From Glycomyces artemisiae (GTDB lineage Bacteria > Actinomycetota > Actinomycetes > Mycobacteriales > Micromonosporaceae): a stretch of 64,000 nucleotides of DNA. A model generated the notes under the pieces. That model did no database searches. It worked only from the letters and a program-made list of their open reading frames with translations, and was not told the DNA's origin. Below are positions 1-8,638 of the stretch, piece after piece. How positions within the stretch are numbered: position 1 is the first letter of the stretch; each line of letters begins with the position of its first letter. A program made the position numbers and the translations under genes. The stretch is taken from NCBI RefSeq assembly GCF_003002955.1, contig NZ_PVTJ01000001.1:620001-684000 (forward strand). The letters run 5' to 3'.

Positions 1-1398
1 GAGGTGGAAGCCCCAGTCGCCGAAGGAGGGGACCGAGACCCAGTAGGGGGTGGGCTCGTACCCGGCGGCTTCGAGGGTGGAGGCGATGGTCCAGTAGGTC
101 TTGGGGGCGAAGTAGGGGGAGCCGCCCTGGACGACCATGCGGCCGTCTTCGGCGAGGTGGTCGCCTGCGAGGCCGTAGAACTCGGTCGAGTAGAGCTTCG
201 CGGTCTCGGTGGCGTCCGGGTCGGGCATGTCGACGACGATCACGTCCCAGGTGCCGGTCTGCTGGCGCAGCCAGGTGAACGCGTCCTCGTTGACCACCGT
301 GACCTTCGGGTCGTCCAGCGAGTCTTCATTGAGCGCCACCAGGTCGCCGAAGTCCTGCGCGAGGTCGGTGACCGCGCCGTCGAGGTCCACGAGCGTGACG
401 GTCTCGACGTCGTCGTACTTCAGGATCTCGCGCACGGCGAGGCCGTCGCCGCCGCCGAGGACGAGGACGTTCGCGTGCGGGCCGTTCATGGCCGGGTGGA
501 CCAGGGCCTCGTGGTACCGGTATTCGTCCACTGAGGAGAATTGCAGGTCGCCGTTCAGATACAGCCGTAGGTCCTGCTCGCCGAACGGCGACGCCGACTC
601 GGTCATGACGATCTGCTGGTACTGCGAGTCCTCCGAGTACACGATCGGCGCCGCGTAGAGCGCCTGGCGCGCATCGGTCTCGAACTTGTCGGTGTACGCG
701 AACGCGGCCACCAGGAGGAGGGCCGTCAGCCCCGCGACCAGGCCGAGGAGCTGCTTCGCCAGCTTCGACAGGTCGCCGCGGAACAGGACGAAGATGAGGA
801 GCACGCCCGCGACGGCGTTCACCGCGCCCACGATGAGCGCGCCCTGGATCTGCCCGAAGAACGGCAGCAGCACGAACGGGAACGCGAGCCCGCCGATGAG
901 CCCGCCCAGGTAGTCCGCCGCGTTCAGGTCCGCCACGGCCGCGCCCGCGGCCTGCTCGCGGATGCGTTGCAGCAGTTCCATGAGCAGCGGGATCTCCGCG
1001 CCGATCAGCAGCCCGATCGCCGCCGCGACAACTACCAGCGGCAGCGAGTACAGGTCGGTCCACGCGAACGCCGCGTACAGCAGCATCACGCTGAAGCCGC
1101 CCAGCAGCGCCAGCACCAGCTCCACCGCCGCGAACGCCAGCGCCGGCCACCGCCGCAGCGGCTTCGCCGCCAACGCCCCCAGCCCCATCGCGAACACCAT
1201 GATCGCCAGGACGATCGACGCCTGCTTCGCGGTGTTCCCGACCAGGTAGGCGCCCAAGGTGATGAGCGCCAGCTCGTACACGAGGCCGCATGCCGAGACC
1301 GCGAACGCGGTGGCGAGCAGCCCGAAGCGCGCCAGGCGGACCCGGCGCGCGCTCAACGTCGGTTCGGCCGTCCGAGGGGTGTCGGACGCCGCGATCAA
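1..1398 (-). CDS. Membrane-fused spermidine synthase-like protein (C-terminus cut by window edge)
   Basis: Polyamine aminopropyltransferase-like protein with a multi-pass membrane half in front. After a short N-terminal tail come about seven hydrophobic segments (roughly residues 20-225), then a soluble Rossmann domain with the SAM-type motif GGGDG followed by an acidic strand (VDLD), and the DMPDPD active-site loop typical of spermidine synthases. I chose the TTG at 1398-1396 because it overlaps the TGA of the upstream DUF350 gene (TTGA), which suggests translational coupling. The reading frame is open to base 1, so the last residues and stop lie outside. It closes a five-gene minus-strand cluster of envelope genes. 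Family knowledge says aminopropyl transfer from decarboxylated SAM; whether this fused form makes spermidine is not known to me. Confidence 0.85.
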   Translation of the reverse strand, partial: MIAASDTPRTAEPTLSARRVRLARFGLLATAFAVSACGLVYELALITLGAYLVGNTAKQASIVLAIMVFAMGLGALAAKPLRRWPALAFAAVELVLALLGGFSVMLLYAAFAWTDLYSLPLVVVAAAIGLLIGAEIPLLMELLQRIREQAAGAAVADLNAADYLGGLIGGLAFPFVLLPFFGQIQGALIVGAVNAVAGVLLIFVLFRGDLSKLAKQLLGLVAGLTALLLVAAFAYTDKFETDARQALYAAPIVYSEDSQYQQIVMTESASPFGEQDLRLYLNGDLQFSSVDEYRYHEALVHPAMNGPHANVLVLGGGDGLAVREILKYDDVETVTLVDLDGAVTDLAQDFGDLVALNEDSLDDPKVTVVNEDAFTWLRQQTGTWDVIVVDMPDPDATETAKLYSTEFYGLAGDHLAEDGRMVVQGGSPYFAPKTYWTIASTLEAAGYEPTPYWVSVPSFGDWGFHL

Positions 1399-1832
1399 GA
1401 CAGTGCCATCGCGATGACCCCGCCGAGCGCGAGGTGCATCGCCGCGTTCACGAACACCGCCGGGTGCAGCTCGTCCTCGGTGAGCGTCTCGCCGAGCTTC
1501 CCGGGGGTGAGCCAGTCGAGGATCAGGAACGCGATCGCCATGGCGCCCAAGCCGATCACGCCGTACACGAACGTGGAGACCACGCCGCGGAGCACGCCGC
1601 CCTCAGAGGCCCAGATCGCGCCGACGACGATCAGGCCCACGCCGATGACGTTGGAGGCCAGCAGGATCGCGGCGTTCTTGTTGCGCTCGGTCCAGATCTG
1701 CTCGCCGAGCCTCCCGGGGGTGAGCCAGTCGGTGACGAGGTAGCCGAGCACCATGAGCGCGATGCCCACGACGCTGTAGGCGACGGCGCCGACAAGGGGG
1801 CCGAGGACGTCGCGGCTGAGCTCTTCGATCAT
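1395..1832 (-). CDS. DUF350 (UPF0719) inner-membrane protein
   Basis: Small integral membrane protein of 145 residues with four hydrophobic helices arranged as two repeats. The repeat unit is visible as DWLTPGRLGE near residue 35 and DWLTPGKLGE near residue 106, each following a TM segment. This internal duplication is the hallmark of DUF350. No enzymatic residues are evident and the molecular role is unknown. The stop codon overlaps the TTG start of the spermidine-synthase-like gene, and the DUF4247 gene lies 40 nt upstream, so the genes are probably cotranscribed. As I recall, DUF350 proteins often accompany SpeE-like and DUF4178 proteins, and the context here fits that. Confidence 0.85.
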   Translation of the reverse strand: MIEELSRDVLGPLVGAVAYSVVGIALMVLGYLVTDWLTPGRLGEQIWTERNKNAAILLASNVIGVGLIVVGAIWASEGGVLRGVVSTFVYGVIGLGAMAIAFLILDWLTPGKLGETLTEDELHPAVFVNAAMHLALGGVIAMALS

Positions 1833-1872
1833 TGGAGGCCGTGCCTTTCAGGAGTGCTTCGGTACATGTGCG

Positions 1873-2334
1873 TTACTTGCCGGAACCGGGGCCGCCGCCG
1901 CGGAACGGCGACGGGGGCGAGGACGACCAGCCCCACAGGATGAACACCGACGAGTAGTGGTTGTACCCGGACCGGTAGTCGTGCAGCAGGATCTTCGAGC
2001 CGCCGCGGTACGGGGAGACGGCCACGATGTGCTTGGAGTACTGGAGGTAGTAGACGCCGCCCGACGAGCGCTCCTCGCGCGCCTCGGCGTCGTCGTCGAT
2101 CTGGTCGGCGACCGTGGCGGGGGACAGGCTCGACGTGTACGCCTTGCCGCCGCCCTCGTCGAGGTTCGAGGCCCGGTCGTAGTGGTCGCGGATCGTGGCG
2201 GTGGGGTTGTTGAAGTTGGAGTTCATCAGGAACACCCCGCCGCAGCACAGCGCCAGCACGACGACGATCGCGGTCCAGTGCTTCCAGTTCAGGCCGCGGG
2301 AGGCGGGGGTGTGCGGCTGCTGCTCATCGGTCAT
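1873..2334 (-). CDS. DUF4247 membrane-anchored protein
   Basis: Protein of 153 residues with a short cytoplasmic N-terminus, one TM helix at about residues 19-37 (containing CCGG), and an outward-facing domain starting with NFNNPTATIRDHYDRAS. The C-terminus ends in a low-complexity SSPPSPFRGGGPGSGK tail. The extracytoplasmic part and its IRDHY and Y-S-K-H-I-V motifs match what I remember of DUF4247. Function unknown. It sits 33 nt downstream of DUF2617 and 40 nt upstream of DUF350 on the same strand, so it belongs to the same putative operon. The glycine-rich tail may be a flexible surface linker. Confidence 0.75.
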   Translation of the reverse strand: MTDEQQPHTPASRGLNWKHWTAIVVVLALCCGGVFLMNSNFNNPTATIRDHYDRASNLDEGGGKAYTSSLSPATVADQIDDDAEAREERSSGGVYYLQYSKHIVAVSPYRGGSKILLHDYRSGYNHYSSVFILWGWSSSPPSPFRGGGPGSGK

Positions 2335-2367
2335 CGGCGGTCCTCAGCGGTCTCTCGGGGTTCGGGG

Positions 2368-2862
2368 TCAGCTTACGGCGGCGACGCTGCTGACGGTGGT
2401 CACGACCTCGCCGTACTGCGGGTACGTGTGGACCGTGCGCCACGTCAGCGGCTCGGTCCCCACGACCTCCAGCGCGGTGAGCGCGTCGGGGTCGCCGCCG
2501 AACAGGCCCACGAGCAGGTCCGGTTCGGCGGTGCGCTGCACGGCCCGGTCGCGCAGGGCCCGCACGCGGGCGCGCAGCTGCGGGACGGTGAGGGTCTCGA
2601 CGGTGCACTCGTAGCGGTGCCGCCAGGCGCCGACGCGCTGGCTGAACGTCTCGGGCAGGTCGGGGCCCAGGTTGGTGCGGTAGGCGAGGGTCTCGGCGAG
2701 GAGGCCGTCGGGGGTGGCGACGACCGCCTGGTGGCTGGCGCCGAGGAGGCGCAGCGACAGCCGGAGGGGCCCGGCGTCCCGGTCCATGCGGTCGAGGACC
2801 GGCATGGGCGGGGCGTCGGGGCGGAAGGTGAGCGAGGCGGCCGAGACGTCGGCGAACGGCAC
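2368..2862 (-). CDS. DUF2617 family protein
   Basis: Soluble protein of about 164 residues with no signal peptide or TM segment; it matches DUF2617 in composition and in the motif PFADVSAASLTF at the N-terminus. Function unknown. The coordinates use the GTG at 2862, but this start has no Shine-Dalgarno site. An in-frame CTG at 2880-2878 lies 6 nt after CCGGAG and adds LIAHIE, a beta-strand-like stretch that would make a natural N-terminus, so translation may really begin there. The DUF4178 stop is at 2920-2922, leaving room for either start. The protein is coded between two membrane-anchored neighbours, so it may be the cytosolic partner of the envelope cluster. Confidence 0.75.
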   Translation of the reverse strand: MPFADVSAASLTFRPDAPPMPVLDRMDRDAGPLRLSLRLLGASHQAVVATPDGLLAETLAYRTNLGPDLPETFSQRVGAWRHRYECTVETLTVPQLRARVRALRDRAVQRTAEPDLLVGLFGGDPDALTALEVVGTEPLTWRTVHTYPQYGEVVTTVSSVAAVS

Positions 2863-2919
2863 CTCGATGTGCGCTATCAGTGGGTGCTCCGGTGGATGGG
2901 GATCGGCGAGCGGACGGGC

Positions 2920-3525
2920 TTACGCCTCGTCGCTCTGGTGGTAGATCGTGATCTGGTTGCGGTCCAGGGTGAGGCCCTTGGCGAGCTCCCACTTGGCGCC
3001 GTCGCCGAACGACTCGAACGAGAGCTTCTGCCCGTCGGGCCCGGCGTAGTCGTGGTACTTGACCGACCCGGTCGGCGCGAGCCCGGTGGTGGCCTCGGAC
3101 GTGTACCGCGCGGTGCCCTTCTCGTCGGACCGGTACGAGACGCCCTCGTGACTGAGTTCACGCGGCCCGGGCTTCAGGTCCGTGTCGGTGATCTCCTCCC
3201 AGAGGACGACCTCCAGGTCGGGGTCGGCCTCCACCGACAGCCAGCGCTTCACGCCGGTCCCGGTGTCGAGGAAGTGCTCCGACCAGCGGTAGTCGCCCTC
3301 GGAGAGGCGCAGCGAGCCGCGGACGGCGAGGGTCTTGCCGTACAGCTCGACGAGGTCGGCGGCCTTGAGGCGGCGGGGGTCGCCGCGGAGGACGTCGGTG
3401 TCGGCGTCGGCGAACGGGTCGACCGGCCCGCGGGCGGCGACGGGTTCGTCCTTGCGGGTGTTCCTGCGCCAGAGCCACCATCCGAGGGCGGCCAGGGCGA
3501 TGATGATGAGGACGACCCAGATCAT
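2920..3525 (-). CDS. DUF4178 membrane-anchored protein
   Basis: 201-residue protein with an N-terminal TM helix (residues 2-18, ending in WLWRR) and a cytosolic beta-rich domain. The domain carries LVELYGKTLAVRGSLRL and DYRWSEHFLD motifs of the DUF4178 type. A longer reading from 3582 is possible, but the ATG at 3525 is preceded by GAAGG at 6-nt spacing and places the TM helix at the terminus, so I prefer it. A possible -10 hexamer TAGAGT on the minus strand (3586-3581) would give a leader of about 50 nt. It is the first gene of the minus-strand cluster and is divergent from the glutamate dehydrogenase gene. Function unknown. Confidence 0.8.
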   Translation of the reverse strand: MIWVVLIIIALAALGWWLWRRNTRKDEPVAARGPVDPFADADTDVLRGDPRRLKAADLVELYGKTLAVRGSLRLSEGDYRWSEHFLDTGTGVKRWLSVEADPDLEVVLWEEITDTDLKPGPRELSHEGVSYRSDEKGTARYTSEATTGLAPTGSVKYHDYAGPDGQKLSFESFGDGAKWELAKGLTLDRNQITIYHQSDEA

Positions 3526-3702
3526 GGTGCTGCCTTCGCGTTTCGGGGGGTGCTTCGGTGGCGGGATGGTTCCTTCGATCACTCTACCGTCGCGTCGGCA
3601 ACACCGGTGTCACCCGTGCGCCATGTGGGGAACCTACGATCTAGCCTGGAAGCGGCTCACAATGATGTGGGTCTGACGTGATTCGGACTGGAGTGTCGAG
3701 AC

Positions 3703-6700
3703 GTGTTGGCGTTCATCGGAGACGAAGAGTTCCGCGAAACCCTCCCCGACCGGGAGGAACTGCTGACCGAGGCGGCCCGACTGGCCGGATCCGACGAATC
3801 GCTCGCCCGGCTGGTCGAGCTGTACTGGAGCCTCGTCTCCGACGACGACCTCGTCGGCCGCTCCGCCCAGCAGCTGCTGGAGACCACTGCGCACCACCGC
3901 CGCATGGCCGAGGTCCGCGCCCGCGGGCAGGTGTGCCTGGAGATCGACTGCCCCGACGACGCCGAGGGCCCCGACGCGGCCTCCTCGACGCGCGTCGACC
4001 TCGTCTGCGACGACTCCCCGTTCCTGGTGGACTCGCTGACGGGCCTGTTCAACCGGCACGGCATCGACATCGCCGTGTTCGTGCACCCGATCGTCCCGGT
4101 CCGCCGCGACGCCGACGGGAACCTCCAGGAGGCCCCCGCCGCGGGCGGGCACGCCGAGTCGTGGATGCACATCGAGGTCCAGCGGCTCTCCGACGCCGAG
4201 GACATCGAGCGGCTCGAAGCCGAGATCGAAGTGGTCCTCTCCGACGTCGCCGCGTGCGTCGCCGACTGGCAGGCCATGCGCGCCAAGGCCCTCGACATCG
4301 CCGCCGACCTCGAAGGCGCCGCCTCCGGCACCGCGGGCTCGAACCCGCTCCCCGTGCCGCCCAAGGACATCGACGACACCGTGGAGCTGCTGCGGTGGCT
4401 CGCGGACGACAAGTTCACGTTCCTGGGGTTCCGGCAGTACAAGCTCACCGGCGAAGGCGACGACCAGGCCCTCGCCCCGCTCGCCGAGACCGGCCTGGGC
4501 CTGCTGCGCAAGGCCCCCGCCTCGCCGCGGCCGCTGTCGTCGTTCAACGCCGACGCGCGCGCCCAGATCGGCACGAAGCGGCTCCTGGTCATCACCAAGT
4601 CGAACGCCCGCTCCACCGTCCACCGCACGTCCTTCATGGACTACATCGGCGTGAAGACCTTCGACGCCGACGGCGTGCCCGACGGCGAGCTGCGCTTCCT
4701 CGGCCTGTTCACCTCCGCCGCGTACCTCTCGTCCGTGACCGACCTGCCCGTCGTCAAGCGGAAAGTCCAGGACGTGCTGGAGCGCTCGGGCGTGACCCTC
4801 TCCTCCCACTCCGGGAAGGACCTCGTCACCGCCCTGGAGACCTACCCGCGCGACGAGCTGTTCCAGGCCCGCACCGACGACCTGTACTCGACGTCGATGG
4901 GCGTGCTGCGCCTGGCCGGGCGCCGCCGCCTGCGCCTGTTCGCGCGCCGCGACGTCTACGGCCGCTTCTACTCCTGCCTCGTCTACCTGCCGCGCGACCG
5001 ATACAACACCGAGAACCGGCAGAAGATCGAGGCGATCCTGCGCCGCCGCCTCCACGGCAAGGCCGTCGACTACGACGCCCGCGTCACCGAGTCGGTGCTC
5101 GCGCGCCTCCACTTCGTCGTGCGCATCGACCCGTTCGCCGAGCACCCCCCGGTCGACGTCGAGTCGATCCAGGCCGAGCTCGCCGACGCCACCCGCTCCT
5201 GGGACGCCGACCTCGCCCTCCAGCTCGACCACCACGTCGGCGAGGGCCAGGCCCGCACCCTCTACAAGCAGTACGCGAACGCGTACCCGCCCGCGTACAA
5301 GGCCGAGCACTCGCCCATCGACGCCGCCAAGGACATCGCGAAGCTCGAACTGCTCCGCGAGGCCGGCGACATGGAGCTCCAGCTGTTCCGCCGCGGCGGC
5401 GACGACGCCGACGTCCACTTCAAGCTGTACGCCTTCGACCAGCCCGTCGGCCTCTCCGAGGCCCTTCCGGTCCTGCGCGACCTCGGCGTGCGCGTCGCCG
5501 AAGAGCGGCCGTACCACATCAAGCGCGCCGACGGCACCATCCACCTCCACGACTTCGGCCTGGAGCTGCCCGGCAACGCCGCCGAATCGGTGCCGCAGCT
5601 GCGCATCCGCTTCGAGAACGCGTTCCGCGCCGCCTGGGCCGGGGAGGCCGAGTCCGACCGGCTCAACGAGCTCGTCATCCACGCCGGGCTCACCTGGCGG
5701 CAGGTCGTGGTGCTGCGCGCGCTCGCGAAGTACCTGCGCCAGTGCGGGTTCGTGTTCTCGCAGGAGTTCATCGCCGCGACGCTCGGCGCGCACCCGGAGA
5801 TCGCCGCGAACCTGGTGCGGCTCTTCGAGGCCCGCTTCGACCCGCGCGTGGGCGCCGACCGCGGCGCCGCCGTCGCCCGCATCGACGAGGCGCTCGCCGA
5901 GGGCCTCGCCGGGGTCCCCTCGCTCGACGCCGACCGGATCCTGCGCGCGTTCCTGACGCTCATCCGCTCGACGCTGCGCACCTCGTACTTCCAGCGCGGC
6001 CACGCGGGACGCCCGAAGGAGTACGTGGCGTTCAAGTTCGACGCGCGCGCGATCGACTTCCTGCCCAAGCCGCGGCCGATGGTCGAGGTGTTCGTGTACT
6101 CCCCGAACTTCGAGGGCGTCCACATGCGGTACGGGAAGGTCGCGCGCGGCGGCCTGCGCTGGTCGGACCGGCGCGAGGACTTCCGTACCGAGATCCTCGG
6201 GCTCGTGAAGGCCCAGGAGGTCAAGAACACCGTCATCACGCCCGTGGGCGCTAAGGGCGGGTTCGTCCTCAAGAAGGAGTCGTTCGCCGACCGGGCCGCG
6301 TTCCAGGCCGAAGGCGTCGCCCGGTACCGCGAGTTCATCTCGGCGCTGCTCGACATCACCGACAACCGCGACGCCGACAACACGGTCGTGCCGCCGCCGA
6401 ACGTCGTGCGCCACGACCCCGACGACCCGTACCTGGTCGTCGCCGCCGACAAGGGCACCGCGACGTTCTCCGACATCGCGAACTCCGTGGCCGCCGAGTA
6501 CGGGTTCTGGCTCGGCGACGCGTTCGCCTCCGGCGGGTCCGTCGGCTACGACCACAAGAAGATGGGCATCACCGCAAGGGGCGCTTGGGAATCGGTCAAG
6601 CGGCACTTCCGCGCCGAGGGACTCGACACGCAGACGCAGGACTTCACCGTCGTCGGCATCGGCGACATGGCCGGGGACGTGTTCGGCAACGGGATGCTGC

Positions 6701-8568
6701 TCTCCGAGCACATCCGGCTCGTCGCCGCGTTCAACCACATGCACATCTTCATCGACCCGAACCCGGTCGCCGCCGTCTCGTTCGCGGAGCGGCGCCGCCT
6801 GTTCGACCTGCCCCGGTCCACGTGGGCCGACTACGACAAGTCGCTCATCTCGGCCGGCGGCGGCGTGTGGGAGCGGGCCGCGAAGTCCATCCCGGTCTCC
6901 GACGAGGTGCGGGCCGCGCTCGGCATCGACGCCGACGTCAAGGACATGACCCCGCCCGAGCTCATCCGCGCGATCCTCACCGCGCCCGTCGACCTGCTGT
7001 GGAACGGCGGCATCGGCACGTACGTGAAGTCCTCCCTCCAGTCCGACGCCGACGCGGGGGACAAGTCGAACGACCCGGTGCGCGTCAACGGCGAGGACCT
7101 GCGCTGCCGCGTCGTCGGCGAAGGCGGGAACCTCGGGTTCACGCAGCTCGGGCGCATCGAGTACTCCCAGTCCGGCGGCCCCGAGGGCACCGGCGGGCGC
7201 ATGAACACCGACTTCATCGACAACTCCGCGGGCGTCGACACCTCCGACCACGAGGTCAACATCAAGATCCTGCTCCGCTCCGCCACCTTGACGGGCCGCA
7301 TCGACCCGGCGAGCCGCGACAGGCTGTTCATGGACATGTCCGACGCGGTCGCCGACGCCGTGCTCGCCGACAACTACGGCCAGAACATGGCCCTCGCCAA
7401 CGCGATCCGCCTCAACCGGCGGCTCCTGCCCGTCCACTCCAGACTCATGAAGCACCTGGAGAAGACCGTCGGCCTCGACCGCGAGATCGAGGGCCTCCCC
7501 AGCGACAAGCAGCTCAAGGAGCGCGCCGCCGCCGGGTCCGGGCTCACCGAGCCCGAGCTCTCGGTCCTGCTGTCGTACGTGAAGATCTGGGCCAAGCGCG
7601 CCGTCCTCGACTCCGACCTGCCGACCGAGGACTGGACCGCGCCGGTCCTGCGCGAGTACTTCCCCGCGCCGCTGCGCGAGCGGTACGCCGACCTCATGGC
7701 CGAGCATCCGCTGCACCGCGAGATCGTCACCACCGCGGTCGTCGGCGAGGCCGTCAACCGCGGCGGCACCACGTTCTTCTTCCGCATCGCCGACGAGACC
7801 GGCGCCGACGTCGTCGACGTCCTCCGCGCGTACGTCATCATCCGCGACGCCTTCGGCCTGCCCGACCTGTGGCGCCGCATCGAAGCGCTCGACAACCAGG
7901 TGCCGCAGGAGGCCCAGGTCGCGGCCATGCTCGTCATCCGGCGGCTCCTCGACCGCGGCGTGCGCTGGCTCGTGCAGCACCGGCGCGGGCACCTCGACGT
8001 GACCGCCGAGACCGAGCGGCTCCGCCCCGGGCTCGCCGTCCTCCAGCCGCTGCTCCCGGTGCTGCTCACCGACTCCGAGGCCGTCGGGTTCGAGGAGTTC
8101 GTGGACCAGCTCGAAGACCAGGGCATGCCCGCCGAGATCGCCCGCGACGCTTCAGCGCCGATCTTCGGGTTCGGGCTCGTCGACGTCGTCGAATGCGCGC
8201 GCCTCCTGGAGACGGACCTGGAGACGACCGCGAAGGTCTACTACGGGATCGCCGCTCGCGTGCACCTCGACGAGATCCTCAACCAGATCTCGGCGCTGCC
8301 GCGCACGAACCGGTGGCAGACCCTCGCCCGGTCGGCGCTGCGCTACGACCTGTACGGCGCCATGGCGGGCCTGACCGCGAGCGTCCTCCAGGCGAAGCCC
8401 GGGACCGACCCGGCCGAAGCCGTCGACTCGTGGGCCGAGCGCAACGCCGCCGCGATCGCGTCCGTGCACGAGGCCACCGAGGAAGCCGAGCGCTCGGATG
8501 AGAAGCTCGCGGTCCTGTCGGTGTCGCTCAGGCAGATCCGCGGCCTCGTGGAGACCGACGGCGATTGA
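3703..8568 (+). CDS. gdh: NAD-specific glutamate dehydrogenase, large (GDH-180) type
   Basis: Catalyses glutamate + NAD+ + H2O to 2-oxoglutarate + NADH + ammonium in the cytosol. At 1621 residues it has the size of the large actinobacterial/proteobacterial NAD-GDH. A long N-terminal region (about 1-680) precedes the catalytic part. RYGKVARGGLRWSDRREDF is near residue 810 and the substrate-binding lysine motif GAKGGF contains K851. The NAD-binding fold and a helical C-terminal domain follow. The GTG at 3703 has GGAG about 9 nt upstream. Two -10-like hexamers, TACGAT (3635-3640) and TAGCCT (3642-3647), could give a leader of roughly 50 nt. The enzyme is usually catabolic; the glutamate-type uptake operon 7 kb away is consistent but not linked. 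Confidence 0.95.
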   Translation: MLAFIGDEEFRETLPDREELLTEAARLAGSDESLARLVELYWSLVSDDDLVGRSAQQLLETTAHHRRMAEVRARGQVCLEIDCPDDAEGPDAASSTRVDLVCDDSPFLVDSLTGLFNRHGIDIAVFVHPIVPVRRDADGNLQEAPAAGGHAESWMHIEVQRLSDAEDIERLEAEIEVVLSDVAACVADWQAMRAKALDIAADLEGAASGTAGSNPLPVPPKDIDDTVELLRWLADDKFTFLGFRQYKLTGEGDDQALAPLAETGLGLLRKAPASPRPLSSFNADARAQIGTKRLLVITKSNARSTVHRTSFMDYIGVKTFDADGVPDGELRFLGLFTSAAYLSSVTDLPVVKRKVQDVLERSGVTLSSHSGKDLVTALETYPRDELFQARTDDLYSTSMGVLRLAGRRRLRLFARRDVYGRFYSCLVYLPRDRYNTENRQKIEAILRRRLHGKAVDYDARVTESVLARLHFVVRIDPFAEHPPVDVESIQAELADATRSWDADLALQLDHHVGEGQARTLYKQYANAYPPAYKAEHSPIDAAKDIAKLELLREAGDMELQLFRRGGDDADVHFKLYAFDQPVGLSEALPVLRDLGVRVAEERPYHIKRADGTIHLHDFGLELPGNAAESVPQLRIRFENAFRAAWAGEAESDRLNELVIHAGLTWRQVVVLRALAKYLRQCGFVFSQEFIAATLGAHPEIAANLVRLFEARFDPRVGADRGAAVARIDEALAEGLAGVPSLDADRILRAFLTLIRSTLRTSYFQRGHAGRPKEYVAFKFDARAIDFLPKPRPMVEVFVYSPNFEGVHMRYGKVARGGLRWSDRREDFRTEILGLVKAQEVKNTVITPVGAKGGFVLKKESFADRAAFQAEGVARYREFISALLDITDNRDADNTVVPPPNVVRHDPDDPYLVVAADKGTATFSDIANSVAAEYGFWLGDAFASGGSVGYDHKKMGITARGAWESVKRHFRAEGLDTQTQDFTVVGIGDMAGDVFGNGMLLSEHIRLVAAFNHMHIFIDPNPVAAVSFAERRRLFDLPRSTWADYDKSLISAGGGVWERAAKSIPVSDEVRAALGIDADVKDMTPPELIRAILTAPVDLLWNGGIGTYVKSSLQSDADAGDKSNDPVRVNGEDLRCRVVGEGGNLGFTQLGRIEYSQSGGPEGTGGRMNTDFIDNSAGVDTSDHEVNIKILLRSATLTGRIDPASRDRLFMDMSDAVADAVLADNYGQNMALANAIRLNRRLLPVHSRLMKHLEKTVGLDREIEGLPSDKQLKERAAAGSGLTEPELSVLLSYVKIWAKRAVLDSDLPTEDWTAPVLREYFPAPLRERYADLMAEHPLHREIVTTAVVGEAVNRGGTTFFFRIADETGADVVDVLRAYVIIRDAFGLPDLWRRIEALDNQVPQEAQVAAMLVIRRLLDRGVRWLVQHRRGHLDVTAETERLRPGLAVLQPLLPVLLTDSEAVGFEEFVDQLEDQGMPAEIARDASAPIFGFGLVDVVECARLLETDLETTAKVYYGIAARVHLDEILNQISALPRTNRWQTLARSALRYDLYGAMAGLTASVLQAKPGTDPAEAVDSWAERNAAAIASVHEATEEAERSDEKLAVLSVSLRQIRGLVETDGD

Positions 8569-8638
8569 CCGCTCACACGCGCCGGTGGCGTGTGGGGACC
8601 CCGTGGATAATGTGGGCTCGGAGGAGAAGGAAGTACGA

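Noticed and set aside
3634..7992. Very long open frame (over 1400 codons) on the minus strand opposite the glutamate dehydrogenase gene
   Set aside because: It is antisense to a gene with clear family motifs, consists of Val/Gly/Arg/Asp-rich sequence and reflects the lack of stop codons in GC-rich DNA. Similar long frames opposite or shifted against trp-lgt, fab and ABC genes were ignored for the same reason.
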